Program-made: the position numbers and the translations under genes
Part shown: positions 17,777 to 24,760 of the stretch, in pieces
Layout of the letters: every line of letters starts with the position of its first letter
Position numbering within the stretch: the stretch's first letter is position 1
DNA from: Bog-473 sp963828505
Lineage (GTDB): Bacteria; Actinomycetota; Acidimicrobiia; Acidimicrobiales; RAAP-2
DNA length: 64,000 nt
Assembly: GCA_963828505.1 (NCBI GenBank)
Contig: CAWHFM010000015.1
Location: 62,001 to 126,000, forward strand
Direction: 5' to 3'
Notes under the pieces: model-generated
What the model was told of the DNA's origin: nothing
Seen by the model: only the letters and a program-made list of their open reading frames with translations
The model's database searches: none

Positions 17777-17783
17777 GTGGATC
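17770..17783. promoter_or_regulatory. Degenerate parS-like sequence over the rpmH start codon
   Basis: GCTTCACGTGGATC matches the parS core GTTTCACGTGGAAC at 12 of 14 positions. The two mismatches are symmetric (second base of each end). It overlaps the rpmH GTG and lies about 2 kb from the probable oriC. Whether ParB binds it is unknown. Confidence 0.4.
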
Positions 17784-18002
17784 CAGCCTTTCCGGTGCCT
17801 TTTCCGGTGCCCGAGCGGCGCTGAACGCCGTCGGTCGCAGGGTTCATGCCGCAGCCTTCCGGCGCGAATCCAGGCTTCCGGGCGAGGATCCAGGCCGGCG
17901 GCACCGAGTCGTCCAATGTTAGCGGCGATTCGGCGATCCCCTCTAGTCGGGCGTCGCCCCGCGGTGTACCTTCGTCCAATCACCCGCACCGAGGATCGTC
18001 CT

Positions 18003-18036
18003 GTGAATTCGTGGCTCGAGTGAATTCGTGGCTCGA
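18003..18036 (+). repeat. Perfect 17-bp tandem duplication upstream of dnaA
   Basis: GTGAATTCGTGGCTCGA occurs twice back to back (18003-18019 and 18020-18036). The rest of the 17777-18085 gap between rpmH and dnaA shows no clear DnaA box or other motif. The second copy begins with a GTG in frame with dnaA but has no ribosome binding site. Confidence 0.9.
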
Positions 18037-18085
18037 GGCCAAAGGGGGACAGGTCGATGGGGAGAAGGGACGGGCGGAGAGGGCG

Positions 18086-19702
18086 GTGACGCAGGCTGGA
18101 GATCTTTGGACGAAGTGCTCGGATTCCCTCCGGGACCAGGTCTCGGAGAGCACGTGGCAGCTGTGGCTGTCGGGGATCGTGCCGGTCTCCTTCGATGAGG
18201 GCGTCTTCGTCCTCTCGGTCCCCAACGGCCTGATCCGGGAGCGGGTCGAGTCCCGCTACCTGCCCATGATCGAGGACACCCTGGCCAACGAGGTGGGTGA
18301 ACCGGTCCGTGGCCGCCTCGAGGTCCTCGACCCCGGTCCAGCCCGGTCCGACTCCCCGTTCGACGAGGTCCTGGGCCACCCCCAGGAGCACCTCTCCACG
18401 TCGGCTTCGGGCCGGTTCGGGCATCCGGCGATCTCGGACGGCGATATGAGCGATAGCGCCAGAGCTGGCGGCGGATTTGGCGGCGGAGCTGGTGGGGGCG
18501 GGGGCGGGGCCCCAGCGGGTGCGGGCGGCGGTGTCGGGAATGCGGCCGCTGCCGGTGCTGGGAGTGCAGCCGTCCCCGGATGGCGTGGTGGGAGCAGCAC
18601 GCCGGACGCCGACGTGGTCAGGATCGGCGGAATCCACGGGAACGGAAGAGCCACCGCCCGCGAGGGCCCGGCCGTGCAGCTCGATTCCAAGTTCACCTTC
18701 GAATCCTTCGTGACCGCCTCGTCCAACCGCCTGGCCCACGCCGCGGCCCAGGCCGTGGCCGAGACGCCCGGGCGCTCGTACAACCCCCTCTTCATCTACG
18801 GCGTCAGCGGCCTGGGCAAGACCCATCTGCTCCACGCCATCGGCAACTACGTGTCCGAGAACTACCCCCGCCGCAAGGTGCTCTACGTCACGACCGAGAC
18901 GTTCATGAACGACTTCGTCGACTCGCTGCGCACGTCGACCACCCTGGCCTTCAAGCGCCGCTACCGCGACTGCGACGTCCTGCTCATCGACGACGTGCAG
19001 TTCATGGAGCGCAAGGAAGGCCTCCAGGAGGAGTTCTTCCACACCTACAACGACCTCAAGGGAGCCTCCAAGCAGATCGTCCTCACCTCGGACCGCCCGC
19101 CGAAGTCGATCGAGACCCTCGAGGACCGGCTGCGCAGCCGCTTCCTCTCCGGCCTCATCACCGAGATCGACCCCCCCGACCTCGAGACCCGGCTCGCCAT
19201 CTTGCGCTCGAAATGCATGAGCGAACACCAGGACGTCCCCGACGACGTGCTCGAGTTCATCGCCTCCCACGTGAAGGACAACATCCGAGAGCTCGAGGGG
19301 GCGCTCATCCGCATCTGCGCCTTCGCCAAGCTCAACCACGAGCCGATCTCCCTCACCCAGGCCGAGGATGTGCTCTCCGACCTGGTCCTCGCCGGCGAAC
19401 CCCGGCGCATCTCGCCCCAGGTCATCCTCGACGCGACCTCCGCCAGCTACGGCTTCTCCGTCGAGGCGCTGTGCGGGCCGAGCCGCACCCGTCCCCTCGT
19501 CACCGCCCGGCAGGTGGCGATGTACCTCACCCGGGAGCTGACGGACTACAGCTATCCCGCCATCGGCCGCGTGTTCGGCAAACGGGACCACACCACGGTC
19601 ATCCACGCCGTCGACAAGATCACCGGCCAGATGCAGGAACGACGCCAGATCTACGAACAGGTGACCGAGCTCATCCACAAGATCCGTGCCGGCACGACCT
19701 GA
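18086..19702 (+). CDS. dnaA: Chromosomal replication initiator DnaA
   Basis: DnaA binds DnaA boxes at oriC, melts the origin and loads the helicase. Domain I is at the N-terminus (LWTKCSDSLRDQVSESTWQL). A glycine- and alanine-rich domain II follows (about residues 130-165). The AAA+ core has Walker A GVSGLGKTH (about 241) and Walker B LLIDDVQF (about 299). The DNA-binding domain has the signature GRVFGKRDHTTVIHA (about 494). GTG 18086 was chosen because GGAGAGGG lies 6 nt upstream and domain I starts at once. The frame is open farther upstream, and GTG 18020 in the tandem repeat is an alternative without a ribosome binding site. The product is 538 residues. Confidence 0.96.
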   Translation: MTQAGDLWTKCSDSLRDQVSESTWQLWLSGIVPVSFDEGVFVLSVPNGLIRERVESRYLPMIEDTLANEVGEPVRGRLEVLDPGPARSDSPFDEVLGHPQEHLSTSASGRFGHPAISDGDMSDSARAGGGFGGGAGGGGGGAPAGAGGGVGNAAAAGAGSAAVPGWRGGSSTPDADVVRIGGIHGNGRATAREGPAVQLDSKFTFESFVTASSNRLAHAAAQAVAETPGRSYNPLFIYGVSGLGKTHLLHAIGNYVSENYPRRKVLYVTTETFMNDFVDSLRTSTTLAFKRRYRDCDVLLIDDVQFMERKEGLQEEFFHTYNDLKGASKQIVLTSDRPPKSIETLEDRLRSRFLSGLITEIDPPDLETRLAILRSKCMSEHQDVPDDVLEFIASHVKDNIRELEGALIRICAFAKLNHEPISLTQAEDVLSDLVLAGEPRRISPQVILDATSASYGFSVEALCGPSRTRPLVTARQVAMYLTRELTDYSYPAIGRVFGKRDHTTVIHAVDKITGQMQERRQIYEQVTELIHKIRAGTT

Positions 19703-19999
19703 GGCGAACCGGGGCCGGGACGACGGCACACCCATCGGTTTCGGCACGGGTACGACCTGTGGACCCGATGGGACAAGCCTGGGGACGGCCGCCCGTTCCT
19801 TCCCCAACCCGGCGCGGCAGCCTGACGCGCCGTCCCCAACGGACCCGAACCGGTCACACCCCTCTGGGGAGAATGCAACACGGGCCGACCAGGGACACTG
19901 GGTCCCGGTCCACAATCCACAGGGCTTACTACCGTTACCCACTATGAACATTCCTCTCCCATCAATGAGCGCCCCGCTCGAGCGAAAGGACCCGAACCG
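19703..19999. other. oriC: Probable replication origin oriC (dnaA-dnaN intergenic)
   Basis: The 297-bp gap holds DnaA-box-like nonamers with the TCCACA core: GGGTCCACA (reverse strand, 19758-19766), CGGTCCACA (19906-19914) and CAATCCACA (19913-19921, overlapping the previous one). Next to them, at about 19920-19970, is a stretch with relatively many A and T for this genome (CTTACTACCGTTACCCACTA), a candidate unwinding element. Mycobacterial oriC is at this place. The boxes are few and imperfect, so the functional origin may be weaker than, or wider than, this gap. Confidence 0.7.
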
Positions 20000-21118
20000 T
20001 TGAAGTTCCGATCCGAGCGCGATGCCCTGGTCGAAATGTTGGCCACCGCCGGCCGTGCCGTCGGGGGCCGCGCCAGTTCGTCGCCGGTGCTCCTCGGTCT
20101 GCACATCACCTGTACCGGGAACACGCTCAGCGTCACCGGCACCGACCTCGATCTGACCATCGTCGTCACCGGTGAGGTCATCGGCATCGAGGACGGCAGC
20201 TGCGTCGTCCCGGCTCGCCTGTCGACCGACATCGTGCGCCGCCTGGAGCCGGGCGCGGTGACCTTCAACGACGGCGGAGAGCAGATCACGATCTCGGCCG
20301 CCCGCTCCACGTTCAAGTTGCACACCTACCCGGTGGTGGAGTTCCCTCCCGTCGGCCGGACCAAGGAGGCGGTGACCCACCTGCCCGAGATGGCGTTGAG
20401 CGAGGCCGTGCGCCAGGTCGTCCGGGCCGCTTCCCACGACGACGGCCGGCCCCTGTTGACCGGCGTCCTGATCTCACACATCGACGGCGCGCTCCGGCTC
20501 GTGGCCACCGACTCCTATCGCATGGCCATGCGTGATCTCCCGGGGACGGCGCTGATTCCGGGCGAGGAGGATCTCCTGGTCCCCGCCCGCGCCCTTTCCG
20601 AACTCCAGCGCTTGCCGGCCGGAACCATCACCGAGGGTTCGGAGACGAGTCGGATCGGGGTGGCGGCGAGCGCCAACGAGATCACCTTCTGGCAGGGGAA
20701 CGTCCAGATCAGCACCCGGCTGCTGGAGGGCCGTTACCCGGATTACAAGCAGCTGATCCCGGACCACTATCCGAACCGGCTGCACCTGGGGAAGGAGACG
20801 TTCGTCGCTGCCTTGCGCCGGGTCCAACTCCTCGTCCGCGACAACACGACGCCGGTGCGGCTGTCGATGCGCTCGGGCGGGGTGGACCTGAGCGTGCAGA
20901 GCCAGGACGTCGGTGATGCCATGGAGACGGTCGACGGCGACTACTCGGGCGAGGACCTGATCATCGCCTTCAACCCCTCGTACCTCATCGACGGGGTCGA
21001 GGCCGTCACCGGCGACGAGGTGATCGTCGAGACGGCGGACGCGTCGCGGGCCGCCACCGTGCACGGCGCCGAGAACGACCCGTTCCGCTACCTCCTGATG
21101 CCCGTCCGGGTCTCCTGA
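20000..21118 (+). CDS. dnaN: DNA polymerase III beta sliding clamp
   Basis: DnaN forms the dimeric ring that tethers DNA polymerase III to DNA. The 372-residue product begins KFRSERDALVEMLATAGRAV and ends DPFRYLLMPVRVS, the conserved clamp terminus. Inside are TGVLISHIDGALRLVATDSYRMA and the repeat of three clamp folds of about 120 residues each. The start is TTG at 20000, with AAGGA 10 nt upstream; no ATG or GTG fits. It lies directly after the probable origin and 25 bp before recF. Confidence 0.97.
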   Translation: MKFRSERDALVEMLATAGRAVGGRASSSPVLLGLHITCTGNTLSVTGTDLDLTIVVTGEVIGIEDGSCVVPARLSTDIVRRLEPGAVTFNDGGEQITISAARSTFKLHTYPVVEFPPVGRTKEAVTHLPEMALSEAVRQVVRAASHDDGRPLLTGVLISHIDGALRLVATDSYRMAMRDLPGTALIPGEEDLLVPARALSELQRLPAGTITEGSETSRIGVAASANEITFWQGNVQISTRLLEGRYPDYKQLIPDHYPNRLHLGKETFVAALRRVQLLVRDNTTPVRLSMRSGGVDLSVQSQDVGDAMETVDGDYSGEDLIIAFNPSYLIDGVEAVTGDEVIVETADASRAATVHGAENDPFRYLLMPVRVS

Positions 21119-21143
21119 GCCGGTCCGGCGTTCGAGGGGTCCG

Positions 21144-22346
21144 GTGAGCCTGAAGCGGCTCGAGCTGGTGGACTTCCGCCTCTTCCATTCCGCCGTCCTC
21201 TCGCCGGCGCCGGAAGGGACGACGGTGATCACCGGACCGAACGGGACGGGCAAGACGAGCGTGCTCGAGGCATTCGCCTATCTGGGCACGCACCGCTCCT
21301 TCCGCGGCGCGCCGCTGGAGGCTCTGGTGCGTGACAGCGCGCCGCGGGCGGTGGTGCGCGCCGAGCTGGTCGAAGGTGGGGCGCCGACCACGGTGGAGGC
21401 CGAACTCGTCGCCGGCGGCCGGAGCCGCGCCTTCGTGAACCGAAAGCCGTCGCGGACCCGTCGTGACTTCGCCGCGGCCGCTCCGTGCACGGTCTTCTCT
21501 CCCGAGGATCTCGCGCTCATCGCCGGTGGGCCAAAGGGCCGTCGCGACCTCCTCGACGACGCGCTGGCGTTGCTCGACGCCGAGGGCGCGCGGGCCGCCG
21601 ACGATGTCGAGCGGGTGCTCCGCCAACGCGCCGCGCTGCTCCGCCAGGCGGGCGGGCGCACCAAACCCGGCCCCGAGGTCGCCAGCACGCTCGACGTCTG
21701 GGACCAGCGGCTGGCCGACGGGGCCAAGATCCTCGTCGCGGCGCGGGAGCGTCTGGCGTCGGCCCTCGCTCCTCGCGTCACCGCCACCTACGGCCGCCTG
21801 GCCGGCGTACCCGACGGCAGTGGCGTGGCATTTGACGGCGGGGGAGCAGCGGGCGGTGGGGCGCGAGCAGACCGGGTGGGAGCAGCGGGCGGTGGGACGG
21901 TCTCGGACGGCGAGGCGTCCACTGGCGCCGGCGACGCGTTGGTGGGGGTGGAGTACCAGCGCAGCTGGGAAGGCGACCTCCAGGCGGCCCTGGCGGCCCA
22001 CCGGGTGGACGATCTGCGGCGCGGCGTGAACACGGTGGGGCCACACCGCGACGACCTGGTGGTGCGGCTGGAGGGCAGGCCGGCACGCACCCACGCCTCG
22101 CAGGGCGAGCAGCGCTGTCTGGCCCTCGCCCTGCGCCTGTCCCTCCACGCCGTCGTCCGTGAGCGCACCGAGCTACGGCCCACCCTGCTCCTCGACGACG
22201 TGTTCTCCGAGCTCGACCCGTGGCGCAGCCGCGCCCTGGTGGCCGAGCTCCCGGCCGGCCAGGCCATCCTCACCACGGCATCCCCCGTCCCGGCCGGGGT
22301 CACCGTGGCGGCGCTGGTGGAGGTGGGCGAGCTGGTGCCGCGATGA
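21144..22346 (+). CDS. recF: DNA replication and repair protein RecF, with a glycine-rich insert
   Basis: RecF is an SMC-like ATPase that helps load RecA at gaps with RecO and RecR. The product has LKRLELVDFRLF at the N-terminus and Walker A VITGPNGTGKTSVLEAFAYLG. It also has ASQGEQRCLALALRLSLHAV (ABC signature region) and Walker B PTLLLDDVFSELDPWR. At about residues 228-265 there is an extra glycine- and alanine-rich stretch that contains a duplicated 12-residue unit. The usual family has no such tract there, so it probably sits on a surface loop. The stop overlaps the next gene as ATGA. Confidence 0.95.
   Translation: MSLKRLELVDFRLFHSAVLSPAPEGTTVITGPNGTGKTSVLEAFAYLGTHRSFRGAPLEALVRDSAPRAVVRAELVEGGAPTTVEAELVAGGRSRAFVNRKPSRTRRDFAAAAPCTVFSPEDLALIAGGPKGRRDLLDDALALLDAEGARAADDVERVLRQRAALLRQAGGRTKPGPEVASTLDVWDQRLADGAKILVAARERLASALAPRVTATYGRLAGVPDGSGVAFDGGGAAGGGARADRVGAAGGGTVSDGEASTGAGDALVGVEYQRSWEGDLQAALAAHRVDDLRRGVNTVGPHRDDLVVRLEGRPARTHASQGEQRCLALALRLSLHAVVRERTELRPTLLLDDVFSELDPWRSRALVAELPAGQAILTTASPVPAGVTVAALVEVGELVPR
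21842..21896 (+). repeat. 19-bp direct repeat with 36-bp period inside recF
   Basis: GGGAGCAGCGGGCGGTGGG is present at 21842-21860 and 21878-21896. The 36-bp period keeps the frame and duplicates 12 residues (GAAGGG units). It looks like a recent in-frame expansion. Confidence 0.85.
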
Positions 22347-22651
22347 GGAATCGAGATCCGGGCCCGCGCCCGTTGGCCGACTCGGTGACGGCGCTGCTCG
22401 GGCGGCTCGGAGCGCCGGCGTCCGCGTCGACGATGGAGGCACTCTTCGCTCGTTGGGAGGAGCTGGCGGGCGCCCAGCTCGCGGCGCACGTCCGCCCGCG
22501 GCGGGTGGATGGTGCAGTCCTGGTGCTGGCGGCGGACCACCCGGCCTGGGCCACCCGGGCGCGCCTCGGTTCGGGCCGGATCCTGGAGCTGGTGACGGCC
22601 TGCGGGGGGTCGGGGATCACGCGGATCGAGGTCGTCATCGAGCACTTCTGA
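22343..22651 (+). CDS. DUF721 (DciA-like) protein
   Basis: The 102-residue product resembles the DUF721 proteins found between recF and gyrB in actinobacteria (Rv0004 in M. tuberculosis). This superfamily includes DciA, a helicase-loading factor in bacteria without DnaC. Characteristic parts are WEELAGAQLAAHVRPRRVDG and LVLAADHPAWATRARLGSGRIL. It starts with ATG overlapping the recF stop (ATGA), so the two are coupled. A role in replicative helicase loading is known for DciA but only inferred here. Confidence 0.85.
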   Translation: MRNRDPGPRPLADSVTALLGRLGAPASASTMEALFARWEELAGAQLAAHVRPRRVDGAVLVLAADHPAWATRARLGSGRILELVTACGGSGITRIEVVIEHF

Positions 22652-22791
22652 GGCCCTCCAGACGACCGTTCGTAGATGCCGAATTGGCACGTCGATCGGG
22701 TAGAATGGCGCGTACGCATCGAAAGGCCGGGGTGACCAGTTCAGGGCTTCGATACGCACCACGAAATCCGACGTTTTGAAAGGGCGCGCCT

Positions 22792-24735
22792 GTGGCAGTG
22801 AAGGTGGACGAGACATACGGCGAGGCCGACATCACCATCCTCGAAGGGCTCGAGGCGGTGCGCAAGCGTCCCGGGATGTACATCGGCTCCACCGGCCCGA
22901 GCGGGCTCCATCACCTGGTGTGGGAGGTGGTCGACAACTCCGTCGACGAGGCCATGCAGGGCCGGGCGACCCGCATCGACGTGACCATCCTGGCCGACGG
23001 GGGTTGCCGGGTGGCCGACGACGGCGCCGGCATCCCGGTCGGACCCCATCCCAAGTACCCCAAGATCTCCACCGCCGAGATCGTCCTGACCACCCTGCAC
23101 GCCGGCGGGAAGTTCGGTGGCAAGGGCTACCAGGTCTCGGGCGGCCTGCACGGCGTGGGGGTCTCGGTGGTCAACGCCCTCTCGAGCCGGCTGATCCTCG
23201 AGGTCGACCGGGACGGGCGGCACTGGGAGGCCGAGTTCGAGAAGGGCGGCAAGGTCAAGAAGAAGGTGACCGACACCGGACCGGCTCCGAAGGACCGCAG
23301 CACGGGTGAACCCCGGACCGGGACGACCGTCACCTTCTGGCCGGACGCCTCCGTCTTCGACGAGACCGATTTCCGGGCGCAGACCATCATCGAGCGGATG
23401 CAGATCTACGCCTTCTTGAACAAGGGTCTCGAGATCCGCTTCGTCGACGAGCGCACGGACCCGGTGACCAAGACGACCTTCCGCTACAACGGCGGCATCG
23501 TCGACTTCGTCAAGCACCTCAACGCGTCGAAGGAGTCGCTGTTCCGTAAGGTGGCCTCCTTCGAGCAGTCCGAGGAGGCGCAGGAGGTCGAGATCGCGCT
23601 GCAGTGGAACACCGGCTACCACGAGTCGATCCACTCGTTCGCCAACGGCATCTCGACGATTGAGGGCGGCATGCACGTGGAGGGCTTCTCCAAGTCGCTG
23701 ACCAACGTGGTCAACCGCTACGCCCGCGCCCGCAACCTCTTGAAGGAGAAGGAGGAGAACCTCAAGGGCGAGGACATCCGCGAGGGGCTCACCGCCATCA
23801 TCTCGGTGCGCCTGCGCGACCCGCAGTTCGAGGGCCAGACCAAGGCCAAGCTCGGCAACCAATCCATCCGCTCCCTCACCGAGCGCACGACCAACCAGAA
23901 GCTCACGGAGTGGCTCGAGGAGAACCCGCGCGAGGCGAGCCAGATCGTCCAGAAGTCCACGCAGGCGGCCCGGGCCCGGCTCGCCGCCCAGGGGGCGCGC
24001 GACCTGACGCGCCGCAAGTCCGCGCTCGACGGGGCCGGGCTCCCGGGCAAGCTGGCCGACTGCTCGTCGCGTGACCCGCGTGAGTCCGAGCTCTTCATCG
24101 TCGAGGGCAATTCGGCCGGCGGCTCGGCCAAGGACGCGCGCAACCCGGTGACCCAGGCCATCCTGCCCATCCGCGGCAAGATCCTCAACGTCGAGCGGGC
24201 CCGCATCGACAAGATGCTCAAGAACGTCGAGATCCAGGCGCTCATCTCGGCCATCGGCGCCGGCCTGGCCGAGGAGTTCGACGTCGAGAAGATCCGTTAC
24301 CACAAGGTGATCCTGCTGGCCGACGCCGATGTCGACGGCAGCCACATCCGCACGTTGTTGCTCACGTTCTTCTTCCGCCAGATGAAGCCGCTCGTCGAGG
24401 GTGGCTACGTCTACGTGGCGCAGCCGCCGCTCTACTCGACCCTGGTGGGCAAGGAGAAGCTGTACCTGCGCGACGACGCCGCCCGGGCGGCGTTCCTGGC
24501 CGAGCACCCCGACCACAAGCACGAGTTCAACCGGCTGAAGGGCCTGGGCGAAATGAACTTCGACGAGCTGCGAGACACCACGATGGACCCGGCGCGACGC
24601 TCGCTGCTCAAGGTCAACGTGGAGCAGGCGGCGCTGGCCGACGAGGTCTGCTCCATCCTCATGGGCGACGACGTCGAGCTGCGCCGCCACTTCATTCAGA
24701 CGAATGCCAAAGACGTCCGGTTCCTCGACATCTGA
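22792..24735 (+). CDS. gyrB: DNA gyrase subunit B
   Basis: GyrB is the ATPase subunit of gyrase, which introduces negative supercoils. The 647-residue product has EGLEAVRKRPGMYIGSTG, the ATP-binding region VVDNSVDEA and DDGAGIPVG, and LHGVGVSVVNALS. The TOPRIM motifs are EGNSAGGSAK (about residue 439) and DADVDGSHIRTLLL (about 511). The start is GTG 22792, preceded by GAAAGGGCGC. Upstream, TAGAAT at 22701-22706 could be a -10 element giving a leader of about 80 nt. It is followed 25 bp later by gyrA. Confidence 0.97.
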   Translation: MAVKVDETYGEADITILEGLEAVRKRPGMYIGSTGPSGLHHLVWEVVDNSVDEAMQGRATRIDVTILADGGCRVADDGAGIPVGPHPKYPKISTAEIVLTTLHAGGKFGGKGYQVSGGLHGVGVSVVNALSSRLILEVDRDGRHWEAEFEKGGKVKKKVTDTGPAPKDRSTGEPRTGTTVTFWPDASVFDETDFRAQTIIERMQIYAFLNKGLEIRFVDERTDPVTKTTFRYNGGIVDFVKHLNASKESLFRKVASFEQSEEAQEVEIALQWNTGYHESIHSFANGISTIEGGMHVEGFSKSLTNVVNRYARARNLLKEKEENLKGEDIREGLTAIISVRLRDPQFEGQTKAKLGNQSIRSLTERTTNQKLTEWLEENPREASQIVQKSTQAARARLAAQGARDLTRRKSALDGAGLPGKLADCSSRDPRESELFIVEGNSAGGSAKDARNPVTQAILPIRGKILNVERARIDKMLKNVEIQALISAIGAGLAEEFDVEKIRYHKVILLADADVDGSHIRTLLLTFFFRQMKPLVEGGYVYVAQPPLYSTLVGKEKLYLRDDAARAAFLAEHPDHKHEFNRLKGLGEMNFDELRDTTMDPARRSLLKVNVEQAALADEVCSILMGDDVELRRHFIQTNAKDVRFLDI

Positions 24736-24760
24736 GCCGGCGGGGAAGTAGGGAAAAGTC

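Noticed and set aside
17642..20437. Minus-strand open frame of 931 codons covering dnaA
   Set aside because: It is a shadow of dnaA and part of dnaN on the other strand. Only its last 44 codons are real (rpmH).
22684..22706. TTGGCA and TAGAAT upstream of gyrB as a full promoter
   Set aside because: The spacing between the hexamers is only 11 nt, too short. TAGAAT alone is mentioned under gyrB.
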